DNA of 64,000 nucleotides from Caenorhabditis remanei (Eukaryota; Nematoda; Chromadorea; Rhabditida; Rhabditidae), in NCBI RefSeq assembly GCF_010183535.1, contig NC_071331.1, forward strand, positions 2,852,001 through 2,916,000, in the 5' to 3' direction. The notes beneath the pieces were generated by a model. That model did not search any database and was not told the DNA's origin. It saw only the letters and a program-made list of their open reading frames with translations. Each line of letters opens with the position of its first letter. The stretch's first letter is position 1. Shown here piece after piece: positions 36,491 to 46,910 of this stretch. A program made the position numbers and the translations under genes.

Positions 36491-36823
36491 CAGGCTTGGT
36501 CGGATAATTTTATGAATTTTGTCGGGAATGCTCTGGGAATCTCAATAGTGTTATTTTCGGATGTGCGTCACTGGGTTATTGATTTTTAACTGCATTTTGT
36601 CTGAATAAAAAAATTGTCCCTTGAGTTATGGCGATTTTATCCGAAATTTTTTATCCGAATTTTATCCGAAAAAAAGTCGGCTACAAACGAAAAATTAAGT
36701 GTAAAAATGTTCAAATCGCTAATATCTACAATTATAGATAGGCAACTGGTTCTGAGAAATTGAGTGCGCAAAGTTAAACGATTTTTATCCGACATTCTCC
36801 AACTTTTTCTCCGACCAAGCCTG
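36491..36823. mobile_element. hAT-type MITE, 8-bp target duplication
   Basis: The ends are CAGGCTTGGTCGGATAAT and CTCCGACCAAGCCTG. TTGCCGAT flanks it on both sides (36483-36490 and 36824-36831). The interior is AT-rich with TTTTATCCGA repeats and no coding frame. Removing element and one duplication rejoins GATTGCCGATCGATCTGC in the host. Confidence 0.85.
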
Positions 36824-36831
36824 TTGCCGAT

Positions 36832-38557
36832 CGATCTGCAATTATGTTTTCAGTCAATTCCATTAACTTTTAAACATAATTTTCTGGTTCATTGTTCGAT
36901 TCTTTGTTTTAAATAAATGTTGATCAAATTTGATTTTTTGAAAAACTATAAGCATATCTGCGGACCGAGACCTGTTTTTCATTGTGCACCTTGATGAAAT
37001 TTGATTGTTCAGCACTGAAAAGCTAGGAATAATTAGGTTTTTTCTCAAAAAACACCAGTTTTTACCAGAGCCCTACCGGCATTTTCAGACAACCAAAATT
37101 AACAAATGAAAGCTAAAAATAAAGGAAACAGCATTTTCTATCAGATGGTCGTTTTGGATTTTCTTTAAAAGCTTTTTTAAAGCTAAAATAGCTCAAAACG
37201 TGCTCCATGTGTCAAAAAAGCGTTCCCACGTGAATTTTAGATGAAACATTTTTTAGAGATCGCAATAATTATTGACGCGGGAAGCTTCGCGGGCTGCACG
37301 TAAAACGCGTCAGTAACCAATAAGCTGAACTGGATTCGCTGTTTAGAACACCGTGCCGTTAATTTATCGAAAATATATGTACGTGAATACAAATCTTTCT
37401 GAAGTTGTTGAAACAGAAAAACCATACTCTTTCAAGAATATTATAATTTTAATGCAGTTTAATTTAGTTCTAGTTAATCCTCCAGAAAACTGCGAATTAT
37501 CTCAATACCGCCCCCTTTATCTGTTATGGTCATCAAGAAGCTATGTTTTCATTCTAATAATCTATTCCAAGGAACCGAAATGTGATACTATTTTATGAAC
37601 ATTTTACAGTAAATCCCGAAAAATTGCCTATATATATACTACTTTGGAATCAACATGTTCCGAAATGTTCCAGTTTCGATACGTTTTCAAATAGGGGCAT
37701 TATGTTTTCATTATAATCTTTTTTTCTCTTGAATTTCTGGTCCGTCGTTAGATTCTCAGTTGTGCTGATGAAATTTTATTCTTTCAAACACGTAACTGTA
37801 TCGAACAAAAATAAGATTACTCATCTTTCTGAAGTTTTTGAAAACGAAAAAAAAACTGATACTATTTTAATGGTATTAATTTTGTTCTACTGGATCGCCA
37901 AATTGATATTTTTCGACTACGAAGAAACTTTATCAATCAATTTCATGAAACAAAAGAGTGATACTGTTTCATATGCATTTATAAGTGATCGCGATCGAGT
38001 AAAAGCGTTTATTATTTCATCGAAGGGTGATTACCACTAACACGTGAAAATTAATTGGTTTTAGGAGTTGCATGAAAGAGAGTTAGTGGGAAATGTTCCT
38101 TTAATCTTCATAATCGTAAACTTTGACATAAAAACTATAATGACTGGAAACAAAGCATCGTGCATAGTTAAATATGAATTATAAGAACCCCGTTTCTGTA
38201 TTTTTATCTCGAAGATAGAGTGTTTCCAAAAGTTTATAAGAAAAATTTCGAACACTTTTCTGTTAATTGTTCGATTGTTTTCGATTTTCCACGGATAAGA
38301 CAGTGCAAGAATAATAACAAACATTTAAATGCAACAGTTTTGTCACGGCAGCCCAAAAAATGGTCTAAAAATATATTCACGTAGTTTTTTTAAAGAAAAT
38401 TATCAAAATACGAAAAAGCGTTAAGAAGACGGATAGTAACAACTTCTCTGATTTCTACACTATTTTTCTTCTATACTTTTTGAAACTTAACTTATTAGAG
38501 ATTTCCGTTTCCAATCGTCTCCAAAAAAAAAACTCTTGAAAAATAATGGTGATCGGT
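36832..38557. promoter_or_regulatory. Host DNA with 21U-type motifs and a unique segment
   Basis: Exact motifs are TGAAACAG at 37409-37416 (minus) and CTGTTTCA at 37964-37971 (plus). The piece 37080-37345 does not match other parts of the window and is slightly more GC-rich (contains GACGCGGGAAGCTTCGCGGG). No gene is seen. Confidence 0.45.
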
Positions 38558-39529
38558 CGTAGACTAACTTTAAAGCTTGAGACTAGGTCGTAGTAGTCCA
38601 TTCGGTCCAGTCGGGTTCGGTCCGACCGCCGACCGACCGCCGACCGACCGAACCGACCGAGGTCCGCATTTGTGCGTGAAGTATTTGCGTATTTATCGGC
38701 GGAAGTTTAAATTTAGTTTATTTTTTTTCAAAAATTTCAGATTTTTTCAAAATTCAAATTGTGAAAAGTGCGCTGAAAATTATGTCAAAACATGATTCAC
38801 TTTGAAAATTTTGACGAATTTCGAGTGATTTTTGAAAATCGGAATAATAACCTGTGGTCATTAAAAATTGCACTATGACCAAAATTGGCATTAAAAATTG
38901 TTGGAAGTACTAATTTTGTCCAAACTATTCCTAGTTTATTTCATTTTTTGTCATCCTTGCCCGGAAAAATGCCAGTTTTCAGCCGGATTTCTTTTCAACA
39001 TTTTTCGTCGATTATGGCGTGCAGACAGAAAAAATTGCGTAGGTCGGCGATCGGTCGGTCGGGGGTCGGCAGTGTGAGGTATTCGGAAGGATTCGGTAAA
39101 TTTACCGGTAAATTTACCGGTAAATCTACCGGTAAATTACCGGTAAATTTACCGGTAAATTTTCGGTAAATTTTCGGTAAATATTCATCGGTAATTTACC
39201 GGTAAATTTACCGAAAGTTATCGTTCCGAATAGTTGTTTACCGGTAAATTACCGGTGAATAGCTACTTTTTTTTGCCTTTTTTGGCTGAAAGGGTTGCAT
39301 GTTCGAACCCACAAAGAGACTAACTGTGTTTTCTGATGTTTTTAGGAGACTCTGTCACGAATCTGAAGTCTAGAGATAAACACTCGTTTATAATTTTCAA
39401 TTTTTTGGAAAATTTCTGAATATTTTCGTTTCATTCGAGTTTAAAATAAAATTTGAGACAAACAATCGTAAAATAATTCGATCGCTCAAAAAAATTATTC
39501 CAAAAACAACAAAAAAAATTGCCACCACT

Positions 39530-39625
39530 GGGGGTCGAACCCTGGTACTTAAATTGGTACAAAAACGTCCACAAATACGTTTTGTTTCCATAACGGACTT
39601 AACCATCTTTACTATTAACAAACAC
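39530..39625 (-). other. tRNA-like A/B-box segment inside the hAT-like element
   Basis: The minus strand has GGGTTCGACCCCC, a good B-box, and about 70 bp upstream TAGTAAAGATGGTTAAGTCC, which resembles an A box. No cloverleaf forms. It may be a tRNA-derived SINE piece. Confidence 0.25.
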
Positions 39626-40684
39626 CAGATTCTGTATGTTTGTGTGTGTGTCGCCGATCCTACAGCCCTTCCTACTGGACCGATTTTCTTCAAAGTTGGA
39701 CCAAAAAATCAGGAATTTCCCCCGCATGATGCCCGTCTTTTTCTTTTTTCAAAATTCTCGAAATGACGCCTTCTGAGCCAGAAACACTGATAAGCATAGG
39801 GGAAATGAAAAACGGAAAAAGATGCGTGAAACTGTCGGCCTAAGCGTCGTCATTTCTTTCCTTTCTTTGGCTTGCATTTTCCGTGGGCCGCATTCACAGG
39901 TAGACCGCTAAGTCCCAAAAACGGACGACCGACGGCTGAGCGGCCGCAGACGTGCGAGTGGCGAACCAATGGCGGCTAAACGACCGCAAACGGGCCAACG
40001 ACGGTCCGTTACCGGGCCGCCAAATCACTGTTAAAAACCAGTCAAAAAATGGATTGTCGAAATACTGCTTTAAAATCATTGATATGTCATTTAGAGTCTG
40101 TAGAAGTAGTTTGAGGCTATTATTTTCTTGTTTTCGACATGTTATGAAGCAAACGGACGAACAACGGGCTAATGGCGGCCGAAAAACGGACTAATAGCGA
40201 CTTATTGGCGTTTCAAAGTATTCAAACATGCTGAGAAAGTATTTGGTGTAGAAAAATCACTGAAATCTATACAAAAGTATTTTTAGTGTTCTAGTTATTC
40301 ATTAAAAGTCTAAATGGTTAATTTTTGAAACTAAGTGAACTTATATAAAGAAATAGTGCTGCTAGTGGTTCAACGAATAGCTATAGAGCTAGAGGATGTC
40401 TATAATTGGTTTATTGACCTTGTACAACATTCAGCTTTTCATATTCAAGAATTTTCTAAATCACAAAACCGAACCAGAAGGATACTTTAGTGTAGCTTCT
40501 ATTCACAATCTCACAAGTATTACTGTAGTATTCGCTATCTGATCACTTCATACTTTTGTTCAGGCACTTTTGATTTTTTTTTCAATAATTTGTTTCAGGA
40601 ATTATCATGCTTCTTCATTTTATGTGTTTTTCTCAAAAAAACTATCATTTTTCACTGAAATTTCCGAGTATTCGCTTTTTTCTA

Positions 40685-40780
40685 GTCGACTCGTTGAAGC
40701 TGAATCTCGCAACGACACTCCGAAATTACGGCAGCGCGCCTTGTTTATCGTAAATCGACACTGAATTTTTCCGCGTCAAA
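40685..40780 (+). promoter_or_regulatory. GC-rich block upstream of the nested gene
   Basis: About 160-250 bp upstream of the start codon is a block with GCAACGACACTCCGAAATTACGG and TCGTAAATCGACACTGAATT-like sequence in otherwise AT-rich DNA. Its position suggests promoter DNA of the gene at 40938, though no TATA box is evident. This is inference from position only. Confidence 0.3.
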
Positions 40781-40937
40781 ATTTTATTTCGTTCATTTTC
40801 CTTCAATTTTTATGGTATTTCTTCTGTTTATCTTACATTATTTTCAGTAAAAATGGTTTATTTATCTGTCAAAAACTTTTTCACTCGCAGTTTGTTACTA
40901 ATTTCGACGAAATTGTCTATTTTCAGGCTAATCGAGA

Positions 40938-41506
40938 ATGTCGTCGGCGGCGCGCCCCTACTGGACACCAAAAACGAAGAATTTCAAAGGATTCGTAAGG
41001 TTTGTATCAGAAAATTGCTAACCTAAGTGTAAAATATTAATATATTTTCAGCGAATGTCAAGGGACGCCCGAAAATTGTGCCCAAATCGACCAGCAGAAG
41101 AACTTGTTAGTGAGGAATCGATAAGGGAAGAAGTTTTCAGTGAAAATTGAGCTCATTGAAAAACCAAAAGTAAGATATTCGTGCTAGTTTAAATACTGCA
41201 AACTTAACTAGGTTTTTTTCAGAGATCGATCTGATAAATTCAACTTTGACAACTTCTGGCTATCGGAGATTCGACGTTCAGGACAAAGTGAGAAGTCCCG
41301 AGTATCATGTAACAACTTTTCGAATGATAAGTAAGTAGTTCAATAACTATGAATTGTATTGTATCTTATTATCTTTCAGGCTGATTCGATTCGACAACAA
41401 CCGAATTCATCGCAACGAAGATTGGACATCAACAGGAGCGACGAGAGGAAGAAGTGAAGAAAGTCACACACGACTCGCCTGTTTGATGCGGAAAATCGAC
41501 GAGTAG
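40938..41506 (+). CDS. Four-exon gene for a 116-residue protein of unknown function, inside a transposon
   Basis: Exons 40938-40999, 41052-41105, 41223-41330 and 41380-41506 join in one frame of 116 codons plus TAG. The reading is MSSAARPYWTPKTKNFKGFV, then SECQGTPENCAQIDQQKN, then a basic and polar C-terminal half ending ACLMRKIDE. Introns of 52, 117 and 49 bp start with GTTTGT, GTTAGT and GTAAGT and end with TTTTCAG, TTTTTCAG and CTTTCAG, which is typical of nematode introns. A TATTTTCAG at 40918-40926, 11 bp before the ATG, could accept a spliced leader. A polyadenylation signal AATAAA is at 41617-41622. I recognise no family; the protein is hydrophilic with no membrane segment. It may be a captured host gene or an accessory protein of the element. 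The donor of intron 2 is the least certain; using the downstream GTAAGA instead brings in a stop. Confidence 0.55.
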
Positions 41507-41929
41507 CGAGCCAAAAGGCGAATTTTCTAAATCCTTAGTCACCTATTTATGATGTTTCTTTTTAGTATTATTTTTTATAAGTGTCAAATTTTTTTTGTTA
41601 TTAATTTTAATTTGAAAATAAATATGTATTTATAATAACGAGTACTGGTCTCCAAAAGCCATTTTGAACAAGCCTAATGGGGAGCGGGAAGGGACCAGAA
41701 TGGTTTGAAAACGGATGAAAAACGGTCCGTCAGCGGCGCAAAAAGCGAGAAAACGGGCCGTCTACGGATGTTCGACGGACCGTTGACGGCCCGTCGGTCA
41801 GCCACAGAATGTTCGCCGGTGAACCGGCGCTGGTCCGTTTTTGGGACTTTGCGGTCTACCTGTGTTGTTGAGGGCGGCGTGTCGACGCGTCCGATCTGGC
41901 AAGTTATGCGTTATTGACTACAGTTAGTT

Positions 41930-43550
41930 TTTAGTTCGATCCCGGGGGCGAGGGAAGATTTTTAATTTTGTTTGCTGATAAATTCGGAAAAAAGAGATTT
42001 CCGAACGTGTCGTCTGTTTCCAATAAGGAAAAATACAGTCCGCGTTCTAAAAAGCGAAGACGCGAAAGATGCTTTGGTATCATAAGATTCAGAAAAGTTG
42101 ATGATTCCAGCCGTGTCGATTTTCTCCAGATTGATCAATATCATACAAATACGGGCAGTTTTCTGGGGACAGCTCAAAGGGGATGGATCCATTGTGGATA
42201 TGGGTCCACTTTTTTAAAAACTATTAATAGCCATTCTTTCCAGCATTTACTTCTTCTTCTTACCACGGTTTTAGCTCCGCCTACTTTTTTTCGTGTAAAA
42301 TACAGTGAAAAGCAGAAGTTGCATGAAGTCCAGACATTGGGGCCACGTAAAGCACAGTCTTTTGAACTGCCGATAACTATCATTTTCCTTTTTCCCTTCA
42401 TGCTCCATCGCTCAGAATCAGATGTTGGATTGAAGCTCGGAGGAGTTGATGGGGTACAGGACATTCAACGCATGACACAGGAGTCGGTGAAGAAAAAGAC
42501 GAAAAGAAAACGTCGGGCACTGCTATCCGGACTTGAGATTGTCCAGAATCCATGGCAAATGTTGCTGACCTATCACCCTATATTTGAATATCGACTAATC
42601 TTTTGGTTCTCTTCAAGGCCGCCTGAAGAAGCGAAAATTTTCCATGGCTGGAATTAAGATATAAAATCGCCCACCGGCCTTTTTGACAGCCTTGGCTCGG
42701 TTCACATATGATCGTAGAGCTTGACGGAATGGAAGGGATTGAGGACGAGATGATGATACAGGGGACAGTACGAAAACGAGATAAGAAAAACGCATAACCT
42801 CGCTTATAGAGAGAGGGAGAGAGATCAACTTTTACTGACTTCAGAAGAATAAAGCTGATGATTCAAATCGCATGGTAGCCAAACGAGAAGCTGAGAGTCA
42901 GGATGAGAAAGAGTTCAGATTGAAATCAATGGGAGATGATACAGCAGTCCGACGATCTCTACAGTCTGACACGGAGAAGTCGAACAGCAACAGAACCAAT
43001 ACTAAAAAATTGGAAACAGCAGTGAAAAAGAGTCCGAAGATGATCTAGACTGTCTTCAGTAGCTTTCCGGGAAGCTACCAGACGATCATAAAAGCCCGAT
43101 GATGTGACGGCGAGAAGAAAGGAGCTCTTCTCGGAGTAGCTACTACTGATGTACAACCATATCTTCACTACACCAGAAGGATGAATCAAATTTGTTAATA
43201 TTGCGAGGGGCTATACTTCAAAGCTAAGTTCGACTTTCAAATAACGAAGGTCGGTGCGTTCAGAAACCCTATCTGTCAAGTTCGGCAACGTTGACTGTAG
43301 TCAGTTGGATCAAACCCATGTGGGGACGTGAAATATTTTTTCTTATACTCAGATATAGAAAAAAGAAGATTCAAAACGTGTCGTCCGTTTCCGGATTGAT
43401 TCACAGAGGCGATATGAAAGTTTTGTTATCGTCGGAGGCAGAAAAAACAAGGGATTTCGAACGTGTCGTCCGTTTTCGGATTAATTAAGATTTACAGTAA
43501 CACCTAGAAGGGTGGTGTTGAGAAGGAGGTTTAGTCGCCGTTAGGCGACG
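41930..43550 (+). pseudogene. Possible decayed multi-exon gene in the hAT-like element
   Basis: The composition is more coding-like than elsewhere. A plus-strand frame of over 220 codons ends at 42657 but has no ATG near its start, so it could be at most an exon. A second stretch, preceded by an acceptor-like GACTTCAG near 42842, reads KNKADDSNRMVAKREAESQD and on to a stop near 43049. A block CGTGTCGTCCGTTTCCGGAT recurs three times (about 42007, 43378, 43462). No family, hAT transposase included, was recognised. Confidence 0.3.
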
Positions 43551-45025
43551 TGAACCGACTGGTGTGAGAAAAACACAAAAAAACATGAATGGGAAAAATG
43601 ATGAAAGAAAAATTCACTATTTACCGGTAATTTACCGAATACTCATTTACCGGTAATTTACCGGTAATTACCGGTAAATTTTCGGTAAATTGATTTTTTA
43701 CCGGTAATTTACCGGTAAAATTTCGGTAAAAATTTACCGGTAATTGTTCACCGAATACCTCACACTGGGGGTCGGTCAGGTCTGCGGTCGGTCAGGTCGG
43801 TCAAAAATTGGACCGAATGGAAGCCTTATCGTAGACTAGCGATCTGTATGTTGTTATCGATTTCTTGAATGGATCAAAACTGTTTTTATTCACTTCAACT
43901 TTCTTATTTGTTCATCCAATAAAAACATGAATACTCGTAATGAAATTCCAAGAGTAACAAAGAAATATCTGTTTCTATTCTTTCACAATAAAGTTACATT
44001 TTGCTAAAACTTGCTTCTGTTAAATTCAAAATTTGTTAATGCGCCCAATAATAGTTTTGATTTTAGATCAAAACTAGAGGCTGTTAGTTTTTTGCAAGAC
44101 AGGTATTGTTCCAGATACCTTGGAAATGTTGCGTTTTCCAGATTTTATAAGAAAAACTGGATATTTCAAAAATATCATATTGCGTATGAATTATGAGTGT
44201 TTCAATACGGCAATCGGCTCTGATAGCTTTATTAAAAAAACCTAGAAAATGAAACTTTGATTAATTGATTTTCCTGTATTTGTACAAAATTTCAATTTAG
44301 TTTTTGATCACTTTAAATGTTCTGTTTTAAGCGGGTATTTTCATCTCGAGATGTTTTTAGTTTGATTCCACGATATTCTCTAGATCTGATACCGGTTGAC
44401 TAAAAAGCAAAATTTTCAAGAAAAAATTATAATAGTGCTCACTGATAGGTGTGCTTCTCTGTGTATCTCTATATCTTTTTTATTCGTTTTTCATACGACT
44501 TTTCCCCAAAAATTTAGTGTTTCAGAAATGACAAAAAAGGTTACTCGAACTTTAAAACTTGTTAAGTTTACTCGAATTTCAAAACTTGTTAAGTTTACTC
44601 GAATTTTAAAACTAAAATGCATTTTCTATTCAATTACTTTAACTTTAAACAACTCTCAGAAGGGGGGGAACTCATCTGTTTTTTTATTGTTTCATATTCT
44701 TCAATGATCTTTTTGTTTTCTTTTAGAAGATATATTTATGTCTTGTTTTGATCTTCTCATCAGAAGTGTTCTTTTCCAGTTTTGACGAGAAAAATTCGTC
44801 TGTTTCAAAACGTCGAAAAATGTTATCAGGTTTTTGCGTTTTCAATAAGCAAAAAAAGATCAACGTGCGCGTAATGTAAGGGCCAGTGCGGTATCGTAAG
44901 AATACAATTATCTTTCTGAAGTTGTTAAATTGAAAAAAATGTACTGTTTCGTGTAAATTATAATGTTAATGATATTCATTTAGTGATACTTGAGTCTCAT
45001 TGCTATGGTCATCGAATAGTTACAT

Positions 45026-45370
45026 TTACACTTTAACAATCAATTTCATGAAACAGAGGAAGTTTCGCTGTTTCAGAAACATTTTAAAAGATCGTCGCAA
45101 ACGAATTTTCCTGGTAATGTTATTTTGGAAGCCCTCTATGGATTTTACAGGCTTTATCTTGGAAACCACCGTCCCATACTCGAAAAAGGGTCTAGCGAAA
45201 GTTTTACAAAGTAATAAAAGTAACATGACTTTGGTCCTATTGATTTATATAGAGTAAATCGCGAAATTTGCTTTTTTGATTGAGGTTTTCATTGAGAATG
45301 AAGCCAAGGTCACCAACAGTTAATTCCCGTTTTTTGACTCGTTTTGGAACCGATATTCTATTTTGGAACA
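45026..45370 (-). pseudogene. Decayed LINE ORF2 C-terminal relic
   Basis: The minus strand reads LLLLLCKTFARPFFEYGTVV and NNITRKIRL, a frameshifted counterpart of the relic at 7820-8190, followed upstream by the DNA module for KRELTV-DLGFILNEN. The C-terminal end is cut by the block junction near 45096. Confidence 0.55.
45049..45075. promoter_or_regulatory. Divergent pair of 21U-RNA upstream motifs (block A copy 3)
   Basis: TGAAACAG and CTGTTTCA stand 11 bp apart, as in the other two copies. The plus-strand transcript would start in different sequence here, because the block junction lies about 25 bp downstream of the core. Confidence 0.6.
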
Positions 45371-46558
45371 AGTTTTTACCTACTATTGTTATCGGGAATT
45401 TACGAATTCTAAAATTAATTTTTTGAAACAGAAAACTGTTACTGTTTTATGAACATTTCAATATGATAGCGGATTACGGTCAAGTTAGTTTTGGAAAGAC
45501 AGAATTTTTAATACTGCCTACATGTTTGCACTCTAATACAATAACTACAATGTCTGAAAGTGACCGGAGTCTAAAATATCTAACAGATTTGAAAAGCAGT
45601 CACATTTCTCACACAATGTCATAAATTTTTCTATTTCAGAACTTTCATAGTAATCGATTCGATTTTTGAAATTCCAATATAGCTTGATTATGGAACGTTC
45701 AAAACTTGTTTTTTTTTCCAGTTTCAAAAAGTTGCTTTCATTCTTTTTGTTTTCAATTTCTCAATGCCTGATTGAAGAGATACGGTCATTGAGGTAACTA
45801 GCGTGATTCCAGTTTGTCAACCGGGTCAACTAATGACACAGCTCATCTCACAGCATCTATCGGAAGAAATTACTACTTCATTCAGTACCCCTATCTGTAC
45901 TTAGTTTAAACATTTTATTCTCAATCATCACTCGTTCCGTCTCGCATTCAATTGTGAAAATGTTGAGTCTCCGATCTGGAAAAAAAAACGCACGTGAGGT
46001 TTGCCTGTGAGTTTCACATGGCTTCCAAACATCCCATCTTCTATATTTTGGGTCAAACTGACTGCAATTCGTTGATGTCTTTATCACTCTAAATATTGAT
46101 TTACTTTTGAAATCTTTCTACAGTTTCATGAAACTCATTTGTTTTTTTGGTTTTCATATTCTTCAATAATGATCCTTTTATTCTTCAAGAGGTATTTATG
46201 TTTTGTGATGATCTTCACATTAGAAACGTCAAAAAAAAGTTATCAGTTTTAAGCGTTTTCAGTCACGACTAATTAACACGTTTGCAACGATTAAGGAGTT
46301 ACAGCGTGCGTGGGAATTATCACAAGTAAGAATATGGAAGCGCTCAATATTTATCCAGAAAATGGTGTAGAAATACCACAGAGCTGAAACAGAATATTTC
46401 AGTTACGGAAACGACTGGTATCTCACATTTCAGCTCTTGTTTCAATATGATTTTTTTTACAGAAACATCCAAAAAAAAGATTGCCTTGTTTCGAATCACC
46501 ATGTTTTTAAATCATGAGCTTTTTTTTTATTGATCAAAAAATATGAACGCTCTTTTTT

Positions 46559-46910
46559 CATACTTGCACACCGGGCCGAAACGGGTCGACACGGGCCGGT
46601 GCGTAACTCGCTTCAAACTGAGTTTTATGAGCTGAAAAATATACCAAAATGTAGATCAGTTCTATCTCCGTGACCCACTACGGGCCGGATGGCAATTTGT
46701 TAATGTGACGCAGGCCGGGAAAAGTGCCAAAAAACGCGAAAATGGCCAAAAAAGACATTCTAGCCCGGCTCGCGGCACATTAACGAACAGCCATCCGGTC
46801 CGTAGTAGGTCACAGATATAAAACTCGCCGAGATCTACATTTTGGTATATTTTTCAGTTCATAATATTGAGTTTGACGCGAGTTACGAGCCGGCACGGTT
46901 TGCTAGTATG
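46559..46910. mobile_element. Palindromic MITE, CATACTTGCA family, copy B
   Basis: It is the counterpart of 21338-21690 in the duplicate block, with the same ends and the same internal pairing arms. Small differences from copy A lie throughout, so both have drifted since the duplication. Confidence 0.75.

Larger units (their letters stand above)
39895..41864. mobile_element. Innermost element with 32-bp terminal inverted repeats, carrying a spliced gene
   Basis: CACAGGTAGACCGC(T/A)AAGTCCCAAAAACGGAC lies at 39895-39926 and, inverted, at 41833-41864, with one mismatch in 32. Both ends continue into GC-rich subterminal blocks with CGGTCCGT/ACGGGCC repeats. TT lies outside each end and may be a 2-bp duplication, but this is too short to be sure. 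Within it sits a four-exon gene on the plus strand and no recognisable transposase. The superfamily is unknown. The element lies wholly inside the hAT-like element, so it is the latest of the three insertions. Confidence 0.75.
39070..43767. mobile_element. hAT-like element, 8-bp target duplication, with TTTACCGGTAAA arrays
   Basis: Both termini read CAGTGTGAGGTATTCGG inward, and GGGGTCGG is duplicated at 39062-39069 and 43768-43775. Next to each end are arrays of ACCGGTAAATTT units (about 39095-39260 and 43620-43750), the kind of subterminal repeat that hAT transposases bind. No hAT transposase domain was recognised inside. The interior has a nested element at 39895-41864 and a region with a possible decayed gene at about 41930-43550. 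No CTGTTTCA occurs in it. Confidence 0.8.
38567..43829. mobile_element. Outer MITE of the transposon nest, 9-bp target duplication
   Basis: CGTAGACTA lies at 38558-38566 and 43830-43838. Inside, CCATTCGGTCCA at the left and TGGACCGAATGG at the right form inverted ends, with GACCGACC-type repeats next to both. Only 38567-39069 and 43776-43829 (about 560 bp) belong to this element; the rest is the hAT-like insertion at 39070. The 9-bp duplication would suit a Mutator-like mobiliser, but the left end carries about 18 bp not matched on the right, so the exact terminus is uncertain. Confidence 0.6.
43839..46558. repeat. Host DNA: block A copy 3 joined to the 7.7-9.2 kb block copy
   Basis: From about 44090 to 45095 it matches 4600-5450. 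It then jumps at AAAAGATCGT to sequence matching 7900-9180 (45096 onwards). Exact motifs: 44800-44807 (plus), 45049-45056 (minus), 45068-45075 (plus), 45424-45431 (minus) and 46385-46392 (minus). The join shows a deletion of about 2.4 kb relative to the first copy. No gene is seen. Confidence 0.75.

Noticed and set aside
1704..38557. Many short open frames of 60-110 codons in the host DNA
   Set aside because: They lack splice context, family motifs and conservation between duplicated blocks, except those recognised as LINE relics.
41968..42657. Open frame of over 220 codons in the hAT-like element as a complete gene
   Set aside because: It has no ATG near its start and no family features; kept only as part of a possible decayed gene.
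43620..43750. CRISPR-like array of TTTACCGGTAAA units
   Set aside because: The units are short, contiguous and palindromic, sit at both ends of a transposon, and have no spacers; they are subterminal repeats.
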